A model generated the notes under the pieces. That model ran no database searches. It was not told where the DNA came from and saw only the letters and a program-made list of their open reading frames with translations. A program made the translations under genes and the position numbers. Shown here piece by piece: positions 8,320-17,155 of a stretch of 64,000 nucleotides of DNA (positions within the stretch are counted from its first letter, which is position 1; each line of letters opens with the position of its first letter). The stretch is from Nostoc sp. TCL26-01 (GTDB lineage: Bacteria > Cyanobacteriota > Cyanobacteriia > Cyanobacteriales > Nostocaceae). The stretch spans positions 1,206,001 through 1,270,000 of the forward strand of contig NZ_CP040297.1 in the NCBI RefSeq assembly GCF_013393945.1, written 5' to 3'.

Positions 8320-8439
8320 GGTTCTCCTTTCGGTTCTGGATTCCTAATTCTTTTTTGATTATGGTTGAATCTCAGGAGTTAATAAAATTAATTCTGTTAC
8401 CTCTCACTTAATTTTTTCAGAAGGATGAAAATCCATGAA

Positions 8440-8489
8440 GCCTACACCAGTCTGATCAAGATAGCAATGATCTACAGTCGGGTGTAGGC
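8440..8489. other. Inverted repeat in the 8.3-8.8 kb gap
   Basis: GCCTACACC at 8440-8448 is perfectly repeated in reverse at 8481-8489 (GGTGTAGGC), and an inner GATCA/TGATC pair lies within the loop. It sits in a 507-bp gap between the divergent UPF0175 gene and the four-gene operon starting at 8827. It may be an operator or stem-loop. No convincing gene is seen in the gap. Confidence 0.4.
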
Positions 8490-8826
8490 GATCGCATCAG
8501 TCTTAATTTGAATACGTGACATACTTATCAATTATTCAATTCCGTATATTCAACTCCTATTACTTAACTCGTGTATTAAGTTCTGATGAAGTGTGACCTA
8601 CCCTACAGCTCCACCGACTCAACACGCTACACAACAATTAAGTATAAGTTGGGCTATTTAAGCTCTATTAGTTGGGCTGTTGACACTTCTTGCTTACACG
8701 CTTCAAAATACTGGTACTATGTAACCATTCATATCATTGTCAAAATTACTGAAACCCTTGATTTTTGGTTGATGAATAGACAGTGATATCAATAAATATA
8801 ATAAAAAAGTATATTCTGATACTAAT

Positions 8827-9366
8827 ATGTGTCACCCAAATACAGACGCAAGCCTTTGTCCAGAGTGCTTAGAAGCTCAAAAAAGGTCGGGAATAGATGT
8901 TAAACGCTTGTTGTGGCAACTTACACAGTTCAAGTATGAGTATTATCCACAAAGTCAAGAGCTATCTGATAAAGAAATTAAATACCTCTGTCTTTCGCTA
9001 TCTCGCTATAGCAAAGGAGAGATTGCTTACTATTTTTACAAACATAAAATTCCCACTATGCAAGAATTAGCTGCTTGTAAAGATATAGAAAGGCAGATAA
9101 AAAACTTGAATTCGGAAATGTCTAATCGCATACACAAATATATTAAGCGATTAATGAATTTGACAAATGAAAATCAACGTATGCCACCCTGGAAAAATAT
9201 TACTGAATTTTTAGAAAAAAGTGGCTATAAAATAGCACAAACTTGTACATCGACAAGACAAGTAAATCTGATGTTAGTTGAAAGTGATATCAGTGCTGAT
9301 GAACTTCAATCTTTCTTAAAAAATAGAGGCTACCACAGCAAAATTAGTCGAGTCATTGAGCATTAA
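8827..9366 (+). CDS. Cys/His-rich HTH-like protein, first gene of the CHAT operon
   Basis: A 179-residue protein I do not firmly recognise. The N-terminus has a possible zinc knuckle (Cys2, His3, then CPEC at 12-15). The middle, roughly LSDKEIKYLCLSLSRYSKGE to MSNRIHKYIKRLMNL, has the shape of the small HTH-like domain often placed at the front of cyanobacterial signalling NTPase and CHAT loci (a KEIA-like helix, a strand, then S-x-x-I-x-x-Y-I-x-x-L). The C-terminal 40 residues are a separate small region. It opens an operon: 23 bases separate it from the DUF1822-like gene. A sensing or DNA-binding role is inference. Confidence 0.6.
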   Translation: MCHPNTDASLCPECLEAQKRSGIDVKRLLWQLTQFKYEYYPQSQELSDKEIKYLCLSLSRYSKGEIAYYFYKHKIPTMQELAACKDIERQIKNLNSEMSNRIHKYIKRLMNLTNENQRMPPWKNITEFLEKSGYKIAQTCTSTRQVNLMLVESDISADELQSFLKNRGYHSKISRVIEH

Positions 9367-9389
9367 ACCAATATTAGAGACATAACATT

Positions 9390-9950
9390 ATGCCAAAACG
9401 CAAAACTTTTATTATTGAAGGCCCTCAAGATGAACTGGACGAAATTCTAGCTCTTTTTGAAGCTGGCGAATTAAATAACCTCTTAGATATAAAAGTTTTA
9501 GATGTGAAGATGGTGTCTGCTGAACAACTAGAATCTGAGCCAGCAACAGCAGCATTGGAATTAGATTTATACAGGGTTTGGTTAGATAGTCTTTGGCAAA
9601 AGGGATTACAACCAGCTGTCAGAAGTACCCAATCTACTACAGGTATCAAGCTAATTAAATTTCAGGATAATTCTGTAGAACTGCTAATCACAATAGGTTC
9701 ATTAAGTCCAACAGAAATTCAAATATTTTTGCAAGTTCGTCCACTCGCAGGTAAGGGGTATTTACCTGTAGGATTAAAAGCCAGCATCTTTGATGAATTT
9801 GGCGAAATTATTCTCGAAAAATCTGCGGATGCTCAAAGTAATATACTGGATATTACTTATGGTCAAAGATTTACTTGTGAATTGAGCGATCGCTTTAGTG
9901 TTGGCTTAACTTTGGGAAATGAAACTATTCAAGAAGATTTTCCAGGGTAG
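9390..9950 (+). CDS. DUF1822-like protein
   Basis: A 186-residue protein whose C-terminal half follows the DUF1822 pattern: GKGYLPVGLKASIFDEFGEI, then a QSNILDITYGQRFTCELSDR-like strand and a final VGLTLGNETIQEDF. DUF1822 proteins are cyanobacterial, of unknown function, and often sit beside CHAT or CHASE2-CHAT genes with a sigma- or HTH-like gene, as here. The acidic N-terminal 60 residues are not recognised. It ends 9 bases before the CHAT gene. Confidence 0.7.
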   Translation: MPKRKTFIIEGPQDELDEILALFEAGELNNLLDIKVLDVKMVSAEQLESEPATAALELDLYRVWLDSLWQKGLQPAVRSTQSTTGIKLIKFQDNSVELLITIGSLSPTEIQIFLQVRPLAGKGYLPVGLKASIFDEFGEIILEKSADAQSNILDITYGQRFTCELSDRFSVGLTLGNETIQEDFPG

Positions 9951-9959
9951 CTGTTTGTC

Positions 9960-12263
9960 ATGGTGAAAAGAATATACCTGAAATTTGGGTCTTGCGTCCA
10001 ATTAGAACGTGTCACTGTAGCAGCTTTACCTGTCACACTCACAGTTTATGATGATGTGGGACTGTTGCAAGAACTGGGTTCTGGTTCTTATTTATCTCTT
10101 TTACCTAAAAATCTGATAAATTCATTGCGTCAATGGCAAAAATATGTTGCACCTAATCTTCATGATGCTTCTGTCAGGCGAATTAAGTTAGAACCTCTAG
10201 CCAAAAATAATCATGTTGAAAGTGATGATAGCAATATTAACTTTGAGCAAATAGCGAATAATTTTAAGACTGGATTAAATCAATGGCTGAATGAAAGTGG
10301 ATGGATTAATGAAGATGGCAATCAAGATCCTAAAATTAAGCAAGTTCTAGAAAGTTACTATGCAGGTAAAGAAGAGATCCAGGTTTTTATTCAAACTGAA
10401 AATAGAGATTTAAGAGCGCTACCTTGGCAAGAATGGGACGTACTCCAAAGATTTTTTATTAATCACTCTCATACGGAAGTATCGATTAGTGCCACAAATT
10501 TCAAGCGTCCAGAGCAAAAACAAACACTTTTGTTAGATGCACGAGTGAGAATTCTGGCAGTTTTTGGAGATGAAACACTAGATTTAGATGAAGAAAAGAG
10601 TCTAATTGCCAGTTTAGAAAAATATGGGGGACTAATTGAATTTTTGCACCAACCAAATCGAGAAGCTTTAGAAAAAGCGTTGCAAGAACCAAAAGGTTGG
10701 CATATATTTTTCTTTGCTGGTCATAGTGGCAGTGATCAGAACGGTAAAATTGGTTGGATTGAAATCAAACTTGGTGAAAGGATTCCTATTGATGATCTCA
10801 CAACTCAATTAGAAAAGCTAATTCGAGATAAGTTACAGTTAGCTATTTTTAATTCTTGTGATGGTTTGGGTTTAGCAAATCAACTAACTTCTCTATCTTT
10901 ACCTTACTGTATCGTCATGCGTGAGCCTGTCGAATCTTTGTTGGCTCGGAGGCTATTGAGACATTTGCTCACCGCTTTTGTCAAAGGTAAATCGCTATTT
11001 GCTTCCATGCGTACAGCGCGTGAGTTTTTGCGCCAAGAGTTTGACGAAGATGGTAAACATCCTGGTAAAAGTTGGCTACCTGTAATTGTAGCGAATCCGG
11101 AAGCGCGATCGCTCACCTGGGATGGGATGTTTACTGAGCGTCGATTAGATAGAAAATGGGAATTTCTGCTTTTGGCCATCTTGCTATTAGCAGTTATAGG
11201 ACTACCACTCAGCATTTGGTTAGAGTTTGGAAATTTCCAGACTTTCAAGCTTTATGCTCAACTTTATCCACATATTGTCATTTATCCATCTCTATTTCTT
11301 GGCATCTCACTATATGGACTATACCGAGCAATTTGCCTAATTCGCCAAAAGGCCAAGATATTTTGGAGTTTCACCGCAGTAGTATTTGTTCTTAGTTGTA
11401 TTTCTTTGGCTTTAGATTTAAGTGCTGATCCCCCATTGCTGTTAGAGTTAAAACCGAATGCAATGGTATTTGTACATTCACAAGACCTGGGTGAGGCATT
11501 TAATCAAGAGCAGAAAGTCTTCTCAAATGAAATAAAAACTATTAATCAAGATTTATTGGATGTTACTAAATTAATTGATTCAGCAGGTAATCTGAGAATA
11601 AAAAAGCAATATATTGAAGAATCTGTACAAAAAATTATTAGTGTTAAGCTTCAAAATAACCAGAAGCAAAACTATCAAAGCTACAATAGTTTTCTAAAAC
11701 TTACCTTAAAATATCAACTATGGCAGAGTCAATTATCTATCAGTCGTTGGTTTTATGCTTTTAGTTACTTCGTGATCTTTTTTTGTGGAGCAGAGCTATT
11801 TGCTTTACTGATTCAAAACTTACTTGAACCTACATCAGTATTCAAGAAGCACAAATATATTATTTATTTAACTCTCTGCGATACAGGACTGTTACTTTGG
11901 TTACCATTTTATTCGTATTATATACACAACACAAAGACATTATTATTTAATATACAAACAGAATTAACGAATCTCACTGGACTTTTATACTTATTTCTAT
12001 TTGCTCTATTAGTGCTGACACTCATTGTGACGATGACTCAGCTGAAAATACCAAAGTATCGCCATACTTTAAGTCTGATTGTGATTGCTGTGGTAGTGCT
12101 TACCAATCTTATGAGGATTTGGGGTGGCATATCTCTCATTGATCAGATGTTTGGAATTAGTAGTAACAGTATCTTTATTACTTGGTTAGGAGCAATTGCC
12201 TTTTTTATTTTTTTGTTTCTGCTAATCATTTATTTAATTGATCATAACGTCAGAGAAATATAA
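9960..12263 (+). CDS. CHAT-domain protease fused to about eight membrane helices
   Basis: A 767-residue protein. The N-terminal 160 residues are soluble and unrecognised. The CHAT domain lies at about 180-390, with the caspase-like dyad visible as His255 (FFAGHSGSD) and Cys300 (IFNSCDGLG), 45 residues apart. From about 398 the protein is membranous: three helices (398-480), a roughly 100-residue soluble loop, then five more helices to the C-terminus. CHAT peptidases belong to the caspase/separase clan. The topology would hold the protease on one side of the membrane with a loop between helix groups. It is the third gene of the operon; the stop is one base from the next start. Confidence 0.8.
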   Translation: MVKRIYLKFGSCVQLERVTVAALPVTLTVYDDVGLLQELGSGSYLSLLPKNLINSLRQWQKYVAPNLHDASVRRIKLEPLAKNNHVESDDSNINFEQIANNFKTGLNQWLNESGWINEDGNQDPKIKQVLESYYAGKEEIQVFIQTENRDLRALPWQEWDVLQRFFINHSHTEVSISATNFKRPEQKQTLLLDARVRILAVFGDETLDLDEEKSLIASLEKYGGLIEFLHQPNREALEKALQEPKGWHIFFFAGHSGSDQNGKIGWIEIKLGERIPIDDLTTQLEKLIRDKLQLAIFNSCDGLGLANQLTSLSLPYCIVMREPVESLLARRLLRHLLTAFVKGKSLFASMRTAREFLRQEFDEDGKHPGKSWLPVIVANPEARSLTWDGMFTERRLDRKWEFLLLAILLLAVIGLPLSIWLEFGNFQTFKLYAQLYPHIVIYPSLFLGISLYGLYRAICLIRQKAKIFWSFTAVVFVLSCISLALDLSADPPLLLELKPNAMVFVHSQDLGEAFNQEQKVFSNEIKTINQDLLDVTKLIDSAGNLRIKKQYIEESVQKIISVKLQNNQKQNYQSYNSFLKLTLKYQLWQSQLSISRWFYAFSYFVIFFCGAELFALLIQNLLEPTSVFKKHKYIIYLTLCDTGLLLWLPFYSYYIHNTKTLLFNIQTELTNLTGLLYLFLFALLVLTLIVTMTQLKIPKYRHTLSLIVIAVVVLTNLMRIWGGISLIDQMFGISSNSIFITWLGAIAFFIFLFLLIIYLIDHNVREI

Positions 12264-12264
12264 A

Positions 12265-12867
12265 ATGGCTGCATCAGGATATGAAAAAATTAAAGTGACA
12301 TTAATTATTGGAGCATTATATATCTTTCCGGTTGCTTCAATGCTGGTTGGTTTTATCCCATTTGGCTATCGATTTTTATTACTAATAATAGTTTTTATTT
12401 TAGTAATCTTATCTGCTATGGTCAAAAATCTAAATTTACAAGAGCTAGGTTTTGCTGATGACAATCTATTACCGGCGCTAAGAGATATATTACCGATAAC
12501 ATTAGGATTTATTGTATTAATTACACTGCGTTATTTTCTTCAGGGAACACGAGTTGATAATTCTACTCTCCAGTGGTACTTTTATTTATTTTTTATCTTT
12601 ATATCTGCACCTATACAAGAATTTTTATATAGAGGTTATCTATTGCATCTTGTCTCAAAGTTAGGTTTTTCTCAATATTTCCTTGCTATTTCTTCTATTT
12701 TGTATAGCTTTGTCCATGCTATTTACTGGGATTTAACAACTGTATTATTGACGCTAATAATTGGTTTTATTTGGGGATATCATTACATTCGGTTCAAAAA
12801 TCTGTATAGTGTTACTCTTAGTCATATTTTGCTGGGACTAGTTGCCCTGAAAACTGGATTATTGTAG
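12265..12867 (+). CDS. CPBP family intramembrane protease
   Basis: A 200-residue protein with six to seven membrane helices and the CPBP (CAAX protease/Abi) motifs: motif 1 is QEFLYRG, motif 2 is SFVHA and motif 3 is SHILL. The first Glu of the usual EExxxR is Gln here, which may affect activity, though QExxxR forms do occur in the family. A TTG at 12238 would overlap the CHAT gene; the ATG at 12265, one base after its stop, is the better start. The tight spacing says it is co-translated with the CHAT-membrane protein, so the two membrane proteases probably work in one system. Confidence 0.8.
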   Translation: MAASGYEKIKVTLIIGALYIFPVASMLVGFIPFGYRFLLLIIVFILVILSAMVKNLNLQELGFADDNLLPALRDILPITLGFIVLITLRYFLQGTRVDNSTLQWYFYLFFIFISAPIQEFLYRGYLLHLVSKLGFSQYFLAISSILYSFVHAIYWDLTTVLLTLIIGFIWGYHYIRFKNLYSVTLSHILLGLVALKTGLL

Positions 12868-12876
12868 AAACTCATA

Positions 12877-12940
12877 TTTTGCAGCAGGCGACTGGAAGTC
12901 GCAGCTACACAGGCAAAACCCGCCTACGCGGGTTAAGAGA
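12877..12940. repeat. Dispersed MITE-like repeat, copy 1 (partial)
   Basis: Contains aggcgactggaagtcgcagc followed by the hairpin AACCCGCCTACGCGGGTT. The same left half is found at 20151 and 25711. This copy lacks the right half. It lies between convergent genes (CPBP and pgi). Confidence 0.75.
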
Positions 12941-13013
12941 TTTCCAGAAATGTAGGTTGAGTGGAGGCTTTGCGTCACCCAACATGATCTAAAAAACCCA
13001 ATGGATATTTTGG

Positions 13014-13043
13014 TGTAGGGTGACGCTACTCATACACCCTACA
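13014..13043. terminator. Possible bidirectional stem-loop between CPBP gene and pgi
   Basis: TGTAGGGTG at 13014-13022 pairs perfectly with CACCCTACA at 13035-13043. It lies between two convergent genes, 20 bases after the pgi stop in pgi orientation. There is no clear T-run, so termination is a suggestion. Confidence 0.4.
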
Positions 13044-13061
13044 GTCCTTAATCTTCAACTA

Positions 13062-14648
13062 TCAGCCAAGAGAGACTTGCAAATTGCCGGGTTCTGCTAG
13101 ACTTCCCTGGAAGACGATACCGCGTTGATTGGCGTGCAAATGACGCAGAATCTTATAAATTGCTTCAATTTGATCAACTGCATCTAATTTTTGAGCAATT
13201 TGTTCTAGAGTCAGGGGTGTTTTTTCAGTTTGCAGTAACCCGACAACTTTGGTTTGCAAATCCAGAATCACAGCAGCAGCTTTTTTACCAGCTTCTACTC
13301 CTGGTTGGTGGTAGGCGTTAATGTTAACCAAGCTAGCGTATAACCCAACAGCGCGTTCATATAAAGCAATTAATGCACCGACTGTGCGAGCATTAGCTTG
13401 GGGAATTGTCACTGTAATTGAGTCGCGTTGATTTTCGTAAAGGGCTTGGCGAGTTCCTTGGAGAAAACCAGACAGATAATCCCCTGCAGTCACACCGGGA
13501 TCTATTTCTGGGGATATACCCTGACGATCTTCGAGAACTTCAATTAAGGTAGCAAAGAAATTCGGTACACCTTCGCGCAACTGCTGGACGTAAGCGTGTT
13601 GGTCTGTTGAACCCTTGTTACCATAAACAGCAATACCTTGATGCACCACATTGCCGTCTAAATCTTTTTCTTTACCCAAAGATTCCATCACCAGCTGTTG
13701 TAAATAACGACTAAACAACAGCAAGCTATCTTTGTAGGGTAAGACAACCATGTCTTTTTCACCCTTACCATTGCCAGAAAAATACCAAGATAAAGCCAAC
13801 AAAGCCGCCGGGTTTTTCTTGACATCGGGGATGCGGGTAGCGTCATCCATTTCTTTTGCACCATCTAACATGGCACGAACATCAATACCTTGTAATGCGG
13901 CGGGAACCAAGCCGACAGCAGACAATTCTGAGGTACGTCCACCCACCCAATCATACATGGGGAATCTAGCCAGCCAACCTTCGGATTTAGCGATTTTGTC
14001 TAAGTTGCTGTCAACACTAGTAACAGCTACTGCATATTGAGCAAAATCTAGATTTTGTCCAGCGTAGGCTTTTTTGACTTCAATCATGCCATTGCGGGGT
14101 TCTGGTGTACCTCCAGATTTGGAGATGACGATTACCAGGGTGCTGGCAAGATGATTGCGCAGGTGAGTTAAAATCCGGTCTATGCCAGTAGGATCAGTAT
14201 TGTCGATAAAGTGGATTTTGAGGGGAGGAAATTCTGGTGCTAGGGCTTCAGCGACGAATTGGGGGCCAAGGGCAGAACCACCAATGCCAATGGAAATAAT
14301 ATCTGTATAGCGGTTAGCTTTGGGTGGATGAATAGCACCTGTTTGGATTTTTTCCGCAAAGGCTTCGATTTGTTCTAGGGTTTGGACTATTTCTTGTGTA
14401 AGTTCTGGAGTGGGTGCTAAATCTGGGTTTCGCAGCCAGTAATGTCCCACCATGCGGTTTTCGTCGGGATTAGCGATCGCGCCCTTCTCCAACTGTTCCA
14501 TATCCGCAAACGCTTTGTCAAACTTCGGTCGCAACGACTCCACGAAGGCATCATCAAAACGCATCCGACTTACATCTAGATACAGTCCTAATCCCTCGTG
14601 GAAATATAACCAATCTTGGTATCGTTGCCAAAGTGCCTTTGCATCCAT
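13062..14648 (-). CDS. pgi: Glucose-6-phosphate isomerase
   Basis: A 528-residue enzyme that interconverts glucose-6-phosphate and fructose-6-phosphate, linking glycolysis, the oxidative pentose phosphate path and sugar storage. The family motifs are clear: [28 protein letters not shown] in the phosphate site, [11 protein letters not shown], and [10 protein letters not shown] near the C-terminus. The length fits cyanobacterial Pgi. The ATG at 14648 ([11 protein letters not shown]) is chosen over a GTG 30 bases upstream because it begins the conserved N-terminus. It is a single-gene unit. Confidence 0.97.
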   Translation of the reverse strand: MDAKALWQRYQDWLYFHEGLGLYLDVSRMRFDDAFVESLRPKFDKAFADMEQLEKGAIANPDENRMVGHYWLRNPDLAPTPELTQEIVQTLEQIEAFAEKIQTGAIHPPKANRYTDIISIGIGGSALGPQFVAEALAPEFPPLKIHFIDNTDPTGIDRILTHLRNHLASTLVIVISKSGGTPEPRNGMIEVKKAYAGQNLDFAQYAVAVTSVDSNLDKIAKSEGWLARFPMYDWVGGRTSELSAVGLVPAALQGIDVRAMLDGAKEMDDATRIPDVKKNPAALLALSWYFSGNGKGEKDMVVLPYKDSLLLFSRYLQQLVMESLGKEKDLDGNVVHQGIAVYGNKGSTDQHAYVQQLREGVPNFFATLIEVLEDRQGISPEIDPGVTAGDYLSGFLQGTRQALYENQRDSITVTIPQANARTVGALIALYERAVGLYASLVNINAYHQPGVEAGKKAAAVILDLQTKVVGLLQTEKTPLTLEQIAQKLDAVDQIEAIYKILRHLHANQRGIVFQGSLAEPGNLQVSLG

Positions 14649-14752
14649 AGGGATATCTCTAGTAAAGTGTCTTTCCACATCAAGTTTAATGTAAGCTTAG
14701 AGCCACCCCTGCTCAGTCTTATACAGTTTTAAGTGTTGAAAAATTCCTCACT

Positions 14753-14998
14753 CTAAACATCTGGCATAGGTATGACCCGAAGAAATTTTACAATCTCACC
14801 GCGAATTTCTATGCCAATTAAATAATTATCTATCGTAAAGCGATGAAAAATTCCTTCATCATCCAGTCGTCTCAATTCCGGCAAACAATGCAAAGGCCAC
14901 TTTTCGGCAAAATCAAAAAACACAAAATCATATACTCGCTGATAGGCAGCAGGCTCTAAACTTTTCAGGTCTACTAAAAAAGACCTAGCATAGCGCAT
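14753..14998 (-). CDS. RelE/ParE-like toxin candidate
   Basis: An 81-residue protein with the short beta-rich pattern of RelE-type proteins: MRYARSFLVDLKSLEP, a helical middle, and a C-terminal FHRFTIDNYLIGIEIRGEIV strand pair. Proteins like this are annotated in cyanobacteria as RelE-like translational repressors. The ATG at 14998 starts the conserved region; an upstream GTG would add seven residues. The nearest possible antitoxin is about 190 bp upstream on the same strand at 15191, separated by a G-rich minisatellite. Confidence 0.5.
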   Translation of the reverse strand: MRYARSFLVDLKSLEPAAYQRVYDFVFFDFAEKWPLHCLPELRRLDDEGIFHRFTIDNYLIGIEIRGEIVKFLRVIPMPDV

Positions 14999-15023
14999 TT
15001 CCAGAGTCACTAGAGTCACCGTA

Positions 15024-15188
15024 AGGGGGATGGGGAGGCAGGGGGAGCAGGGGAGGCAGGGGGAGCAGGGGAGGCAGGGAGGGGGGGCAGGGGAGAATAA
15101 TTAATGACTACTCACAACTCAGCACTCAGCACGGGCTAAACGCCCCGCTTCCGCTAACAGCACTCACTACTCAGCACTCACTACTCTG
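15024..15188. repeat. G-rich minisatellite followed by STRR heptamers
   Basis: 15024-15096 is an irregular tandem of gggaggcaggggga and ggagcagg units. 15110-15188 contains repeated actcagc/actcact heptamers around a GC-rich gccccgcttccgctaacagc core. The ending gagaataattaatgactact and the core recur near 35057 and 33250. It separates two genes that may form a toxin-antitoxin pair. Confidence 0.75.
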
Positions 15189-15190
15189 TT

Positions 15191-15388
15191 TTAAACAAAC
15201 ATCAACATCCGTATTGCTTCTTCTTGGGTTAAGATATCCCACGGTTGCTGCGATCGCTTGACTTGTTGTATTGCTTTTGTCATATAAAAGTCACAGTGCA
15301 AAGCATGGATATCCAGCCAAACACTCTCCAATTCTTCATCACCCAATTGTTCAATTAAATGATGAATTCTGATTCTCAGTAAGTTCAT
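15191..15388 (-). CDS. Small protein, possible antitoxin partner
   Basis: A 65-residue protein with a predicted helical pattern: IHHLIEQLGDEELESVWLDI, then DFYMTKAIQQVKRSQQPWD and a final LTQEEAIRML. Small cyanobacterial proteins ending in PWDxLTxEEAxR behave like type II antitoxins and are placed before RelE-like genes. It lies upstream of the RelE-like gene on the same strand. Family assignment is tentative. Confidence 0.45.
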   Translation of the reverse strand: MNLLRIRIHHLIEQLGDEELESVWLDIHALHCDFYMTKAIQQVKRSQQPWDILTQEEAIRMLMFV

Positions 15389-15419
15389 ACACTACTCACA
15401 TTGCCCAAAACACAATGGT

Positions 15420-15560
15420 ATTGTTCCCAAAAATTACCATTGGTTAACGGTAAGCTTACCTCGACCTAAAGGTACGAGGCTTTAGCCTCAGATTTGAGAT
15501 ACCGGAAACAGAGACATTTGCCCCTGCAATTGACAGCTCATCCCCGGACTTTCGGGACTG
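15420..15560 (-). ncRNA. Predicted omega (guide) RNA region of the TnpB element
   Basis: In characterised TnpB systems the guide RNA overlaps the end of tnpB and runs through the right end of the element, so its guide comes from flanking DNA. Here the corresponding segment includes the last tnpB codons and the ggctttagcc hairpin. This is inferred from family knowledge; the RNA ends cannot be read from sequence alone. Confidence 0.4.
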
Positions 15561-16740
15561 CTTACACAAGCCCCCAAAGCAGCAATATTATTAGCCGCGT
15601 TTATATCAGAATCATGCTCAAATCCACAATGCCCACACTTAAAGACCTTCCCGTTGCGATACGACTTCCCCTTGACTGGGTGGACGTGATGGCAACGCGA
15701 ACAAGTTTGACTAGTATAAGCAGGTGGAACAAATACCACTGGAACGCCAGCAATATTTGCCTTGTACCCGACGAACAAACGCAGTTGATAGAACGCCCAA
15801 TTATTAGTTCTACGGCGTTCAGTCTTGCTTCTTGGCTTTTGATTAAGCGACTCTCTAATATTAGTCAAATCTTCAAAAGCCAGTGTCGCGTTTGCCTGTT
15901 TTGCGTCATGAACAAGCTGTTTAGAAATGTTGTGATTCAACCACTTTTGAAAGCGTTGTTCTCTGCCAGAAAGCCTTCTCATCAGTCGCCTAGAACTGCG
16001 AGTGCGTTTGCTTTGAACGTTCGCCCTGACCTTACTGTATCGGTCACGAACCAATTGAATCTGTTTACCACTCCACGATTCACCCCTAGAAGTAGTGGCG
16101 ATGTCGCGCCTACCCAAATCAACCCCGATTACACTTCGGCTACGCTCAGTGCTAGCCTTGGGAGTTTTGCCCGTAGGCTGGGTTGGAATATCAACACAGA
16201 TATTGATGTAGTAGTCACCCTGTTTCGTCTTGTTGAGGGTAGCAGCCGTTGGGGATTGCCCTTTGAGCAATGCCAACTGGTAGTTACCAATACTCAACTT
16301 GAACTTAACTCGACCACACATCAATGTAACGCCAACGGTTTGCAGTTCTTCCAGGTATTGAAAAGTCCGAATATCCAGATTCAACGATGTTGGTCTGAAC
16401 TTGTGGACTTGTTTAACTGCCTTAGCGTTACCAATCACGCGACGAATTGCTTGGCACACATGGTTTGCCTTCAAGCCCGTTGCTTCACGTACTGCCTTAT
16501 AAACCATGTGGTGAAGCTTAGTCGTATTCCAACAGTTCTCGCGTTTTGCGGTTTCATATATCTGGTTACAAGCGTCAGCAAATCCTTGCAAGGTAAGGTC
16601 TATCTCAGAGCGCAACTCTACAGGTACTTGAAGCTTGCATTTAACAGATATAGTTTGCATTGGAGTGAGTTAAATACTCATCCCATTGTATCATGTAAAG
16701 CCGTGCTAGAAGCACGGGGTTTCAAACCCATTTTTCTGAT
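15430..16740 (-). mobile_element. IS605-type element carrying tnpB only
   Basis: The element contains tnpB and end-like hairpins. At the tnpB 5' side, CCGTGCTAGAAGCACGG lies around 16705-16721, followed by ggtttcaaaccc. At the 3' side a hairpin with ggctttagcc lies around 15478-15487. There is no tnpA (Y1 transposase), so movement would need a helper. Exact ends were not defined. A guide (omega) RNA would be expected to overlap the tnpB 3' end and the adjoining left end. Confidence 0.75.
15488..16660 (-). CDS. tnpB: TnpB, RNA-guided nuclease of an IS605-type element
   Basis: A 390-residue TnpB that looks intact. The RuvC-like catalytic residues are present: Asp181 (GVDLGRRDIA), Glu263 (LAFEDLTNIR) and Asp352 (SDINAANNIA). 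A four-Cys zinc finger lies at C320, C323, C342 and C345. TnpB proteins are RNA-guided DNA nucleases that help IS605 elements persist. Just before RuvC I the protein contains STERSRSV (residues 170-177), encoded by a short cyanobacterial palindromic repeat captured in frame at 16130-16153. Starting at ATG 16660 gives the usual family N-terminus. Confidence 0.93.
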   Translation of the reverse strand: MQTISVKCKLQVPVELRSEIDLTLQGFADACNQIYETAKRENCWNTTKLHHMVYKAVREATGLKANHVCQAIRRVIGNAKAVKQVHKFRPTSLNLDIRTFQYLEELQTVGVTLMCGRVKFKLSIGNYQLALLKGQSPTAATLNKTKQGDYYINICVDIPTQPTGKTPKASTERSRSVIGVDLGRRDIATTSRGESWSGKQIQLVRDRYSKVRANVQSKRTRSSRRLMRRLSGREQRFQKWLNHNISKQLVHDAKQANATLAFEDLTNIRESLNQKPRSKTERRRTNNWAFYQLRLFVGYKANIAGVPVVFVPPAYTSQTCSRCHHVHPVKGKSYRNGKVFKCGHCGFEHDSDINAANNIAALGACVSSPESPGMSCQLQGQMSLFPVSQI

Positions 16741-16769
16741 GAGTCACGCAAGATAGACTACATTGGGGA

Positions 16770-17153
16770 TTGGGAACAGATGACAGGTGACAGGTGACAG
16801 GTGATAGGTGACAGGTGACAGGGAATAGGGGATTGGGGAGTGAGGGAGTGAGGGAGTGAGGGAGTGAGGGGTGTAAACAGTGAACAGTGAACAGTAAACA
16901 GTGAACAGTGAACGTTTATTAACTGGTAACTGATTTGGGGAGTGAGGGAGTGCTGAGTGGAAGTCGGAAGTCGGAAGTCGGAGAGTGCTAACTAATGACT
17001 ATTGACTAATGACTATTGACTAATGACTATTGACTAATGACTATTGACTAATGACTAATGACTAATGACTAATGACTAATGACTATTGACTAATGACTAT
17101 TGACTAATGACTATTGACTAATGACTATTGACTAATGACTATTGACTATTGAC
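16770..17153. repeat. Compound STRR array upstream of livM
   Basis: Five heptamer-type arrays follow one another: acaggtg (about 16781-16830), gggagtga (16836-16873), cagtgaa (16876-16912), aagtcgg (16960-16981) and alternating ctaatga/ctattga (16990-17153). Such short tandem repeats are known from heterocystous cyanobacteria. The array ends at the livM start codon. It fills the 495-bp gap and no other gene is seen. Confidence 0.9.
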
Positions 17154-17155
17154 CA

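Noticed and set aside
8586..8786. 66-codon frame before the CHAT operon
   Set aside because: No ribosome site, composition unlike a protein, and no family resemblance.
15494..16756. A 420-codon open frame on the plus strand opposite tnpB
   Set aside because: It is antisense to a TnpB gene with all catalytic motifs; its translation is low-complexity and matches nothing I recognise.
16770..17153. Possible CRISPR array
   Set aside because: The repeats are 7-8 bp units in direct tandem with no spacers; these are STRR sequences. No cas gene is present.
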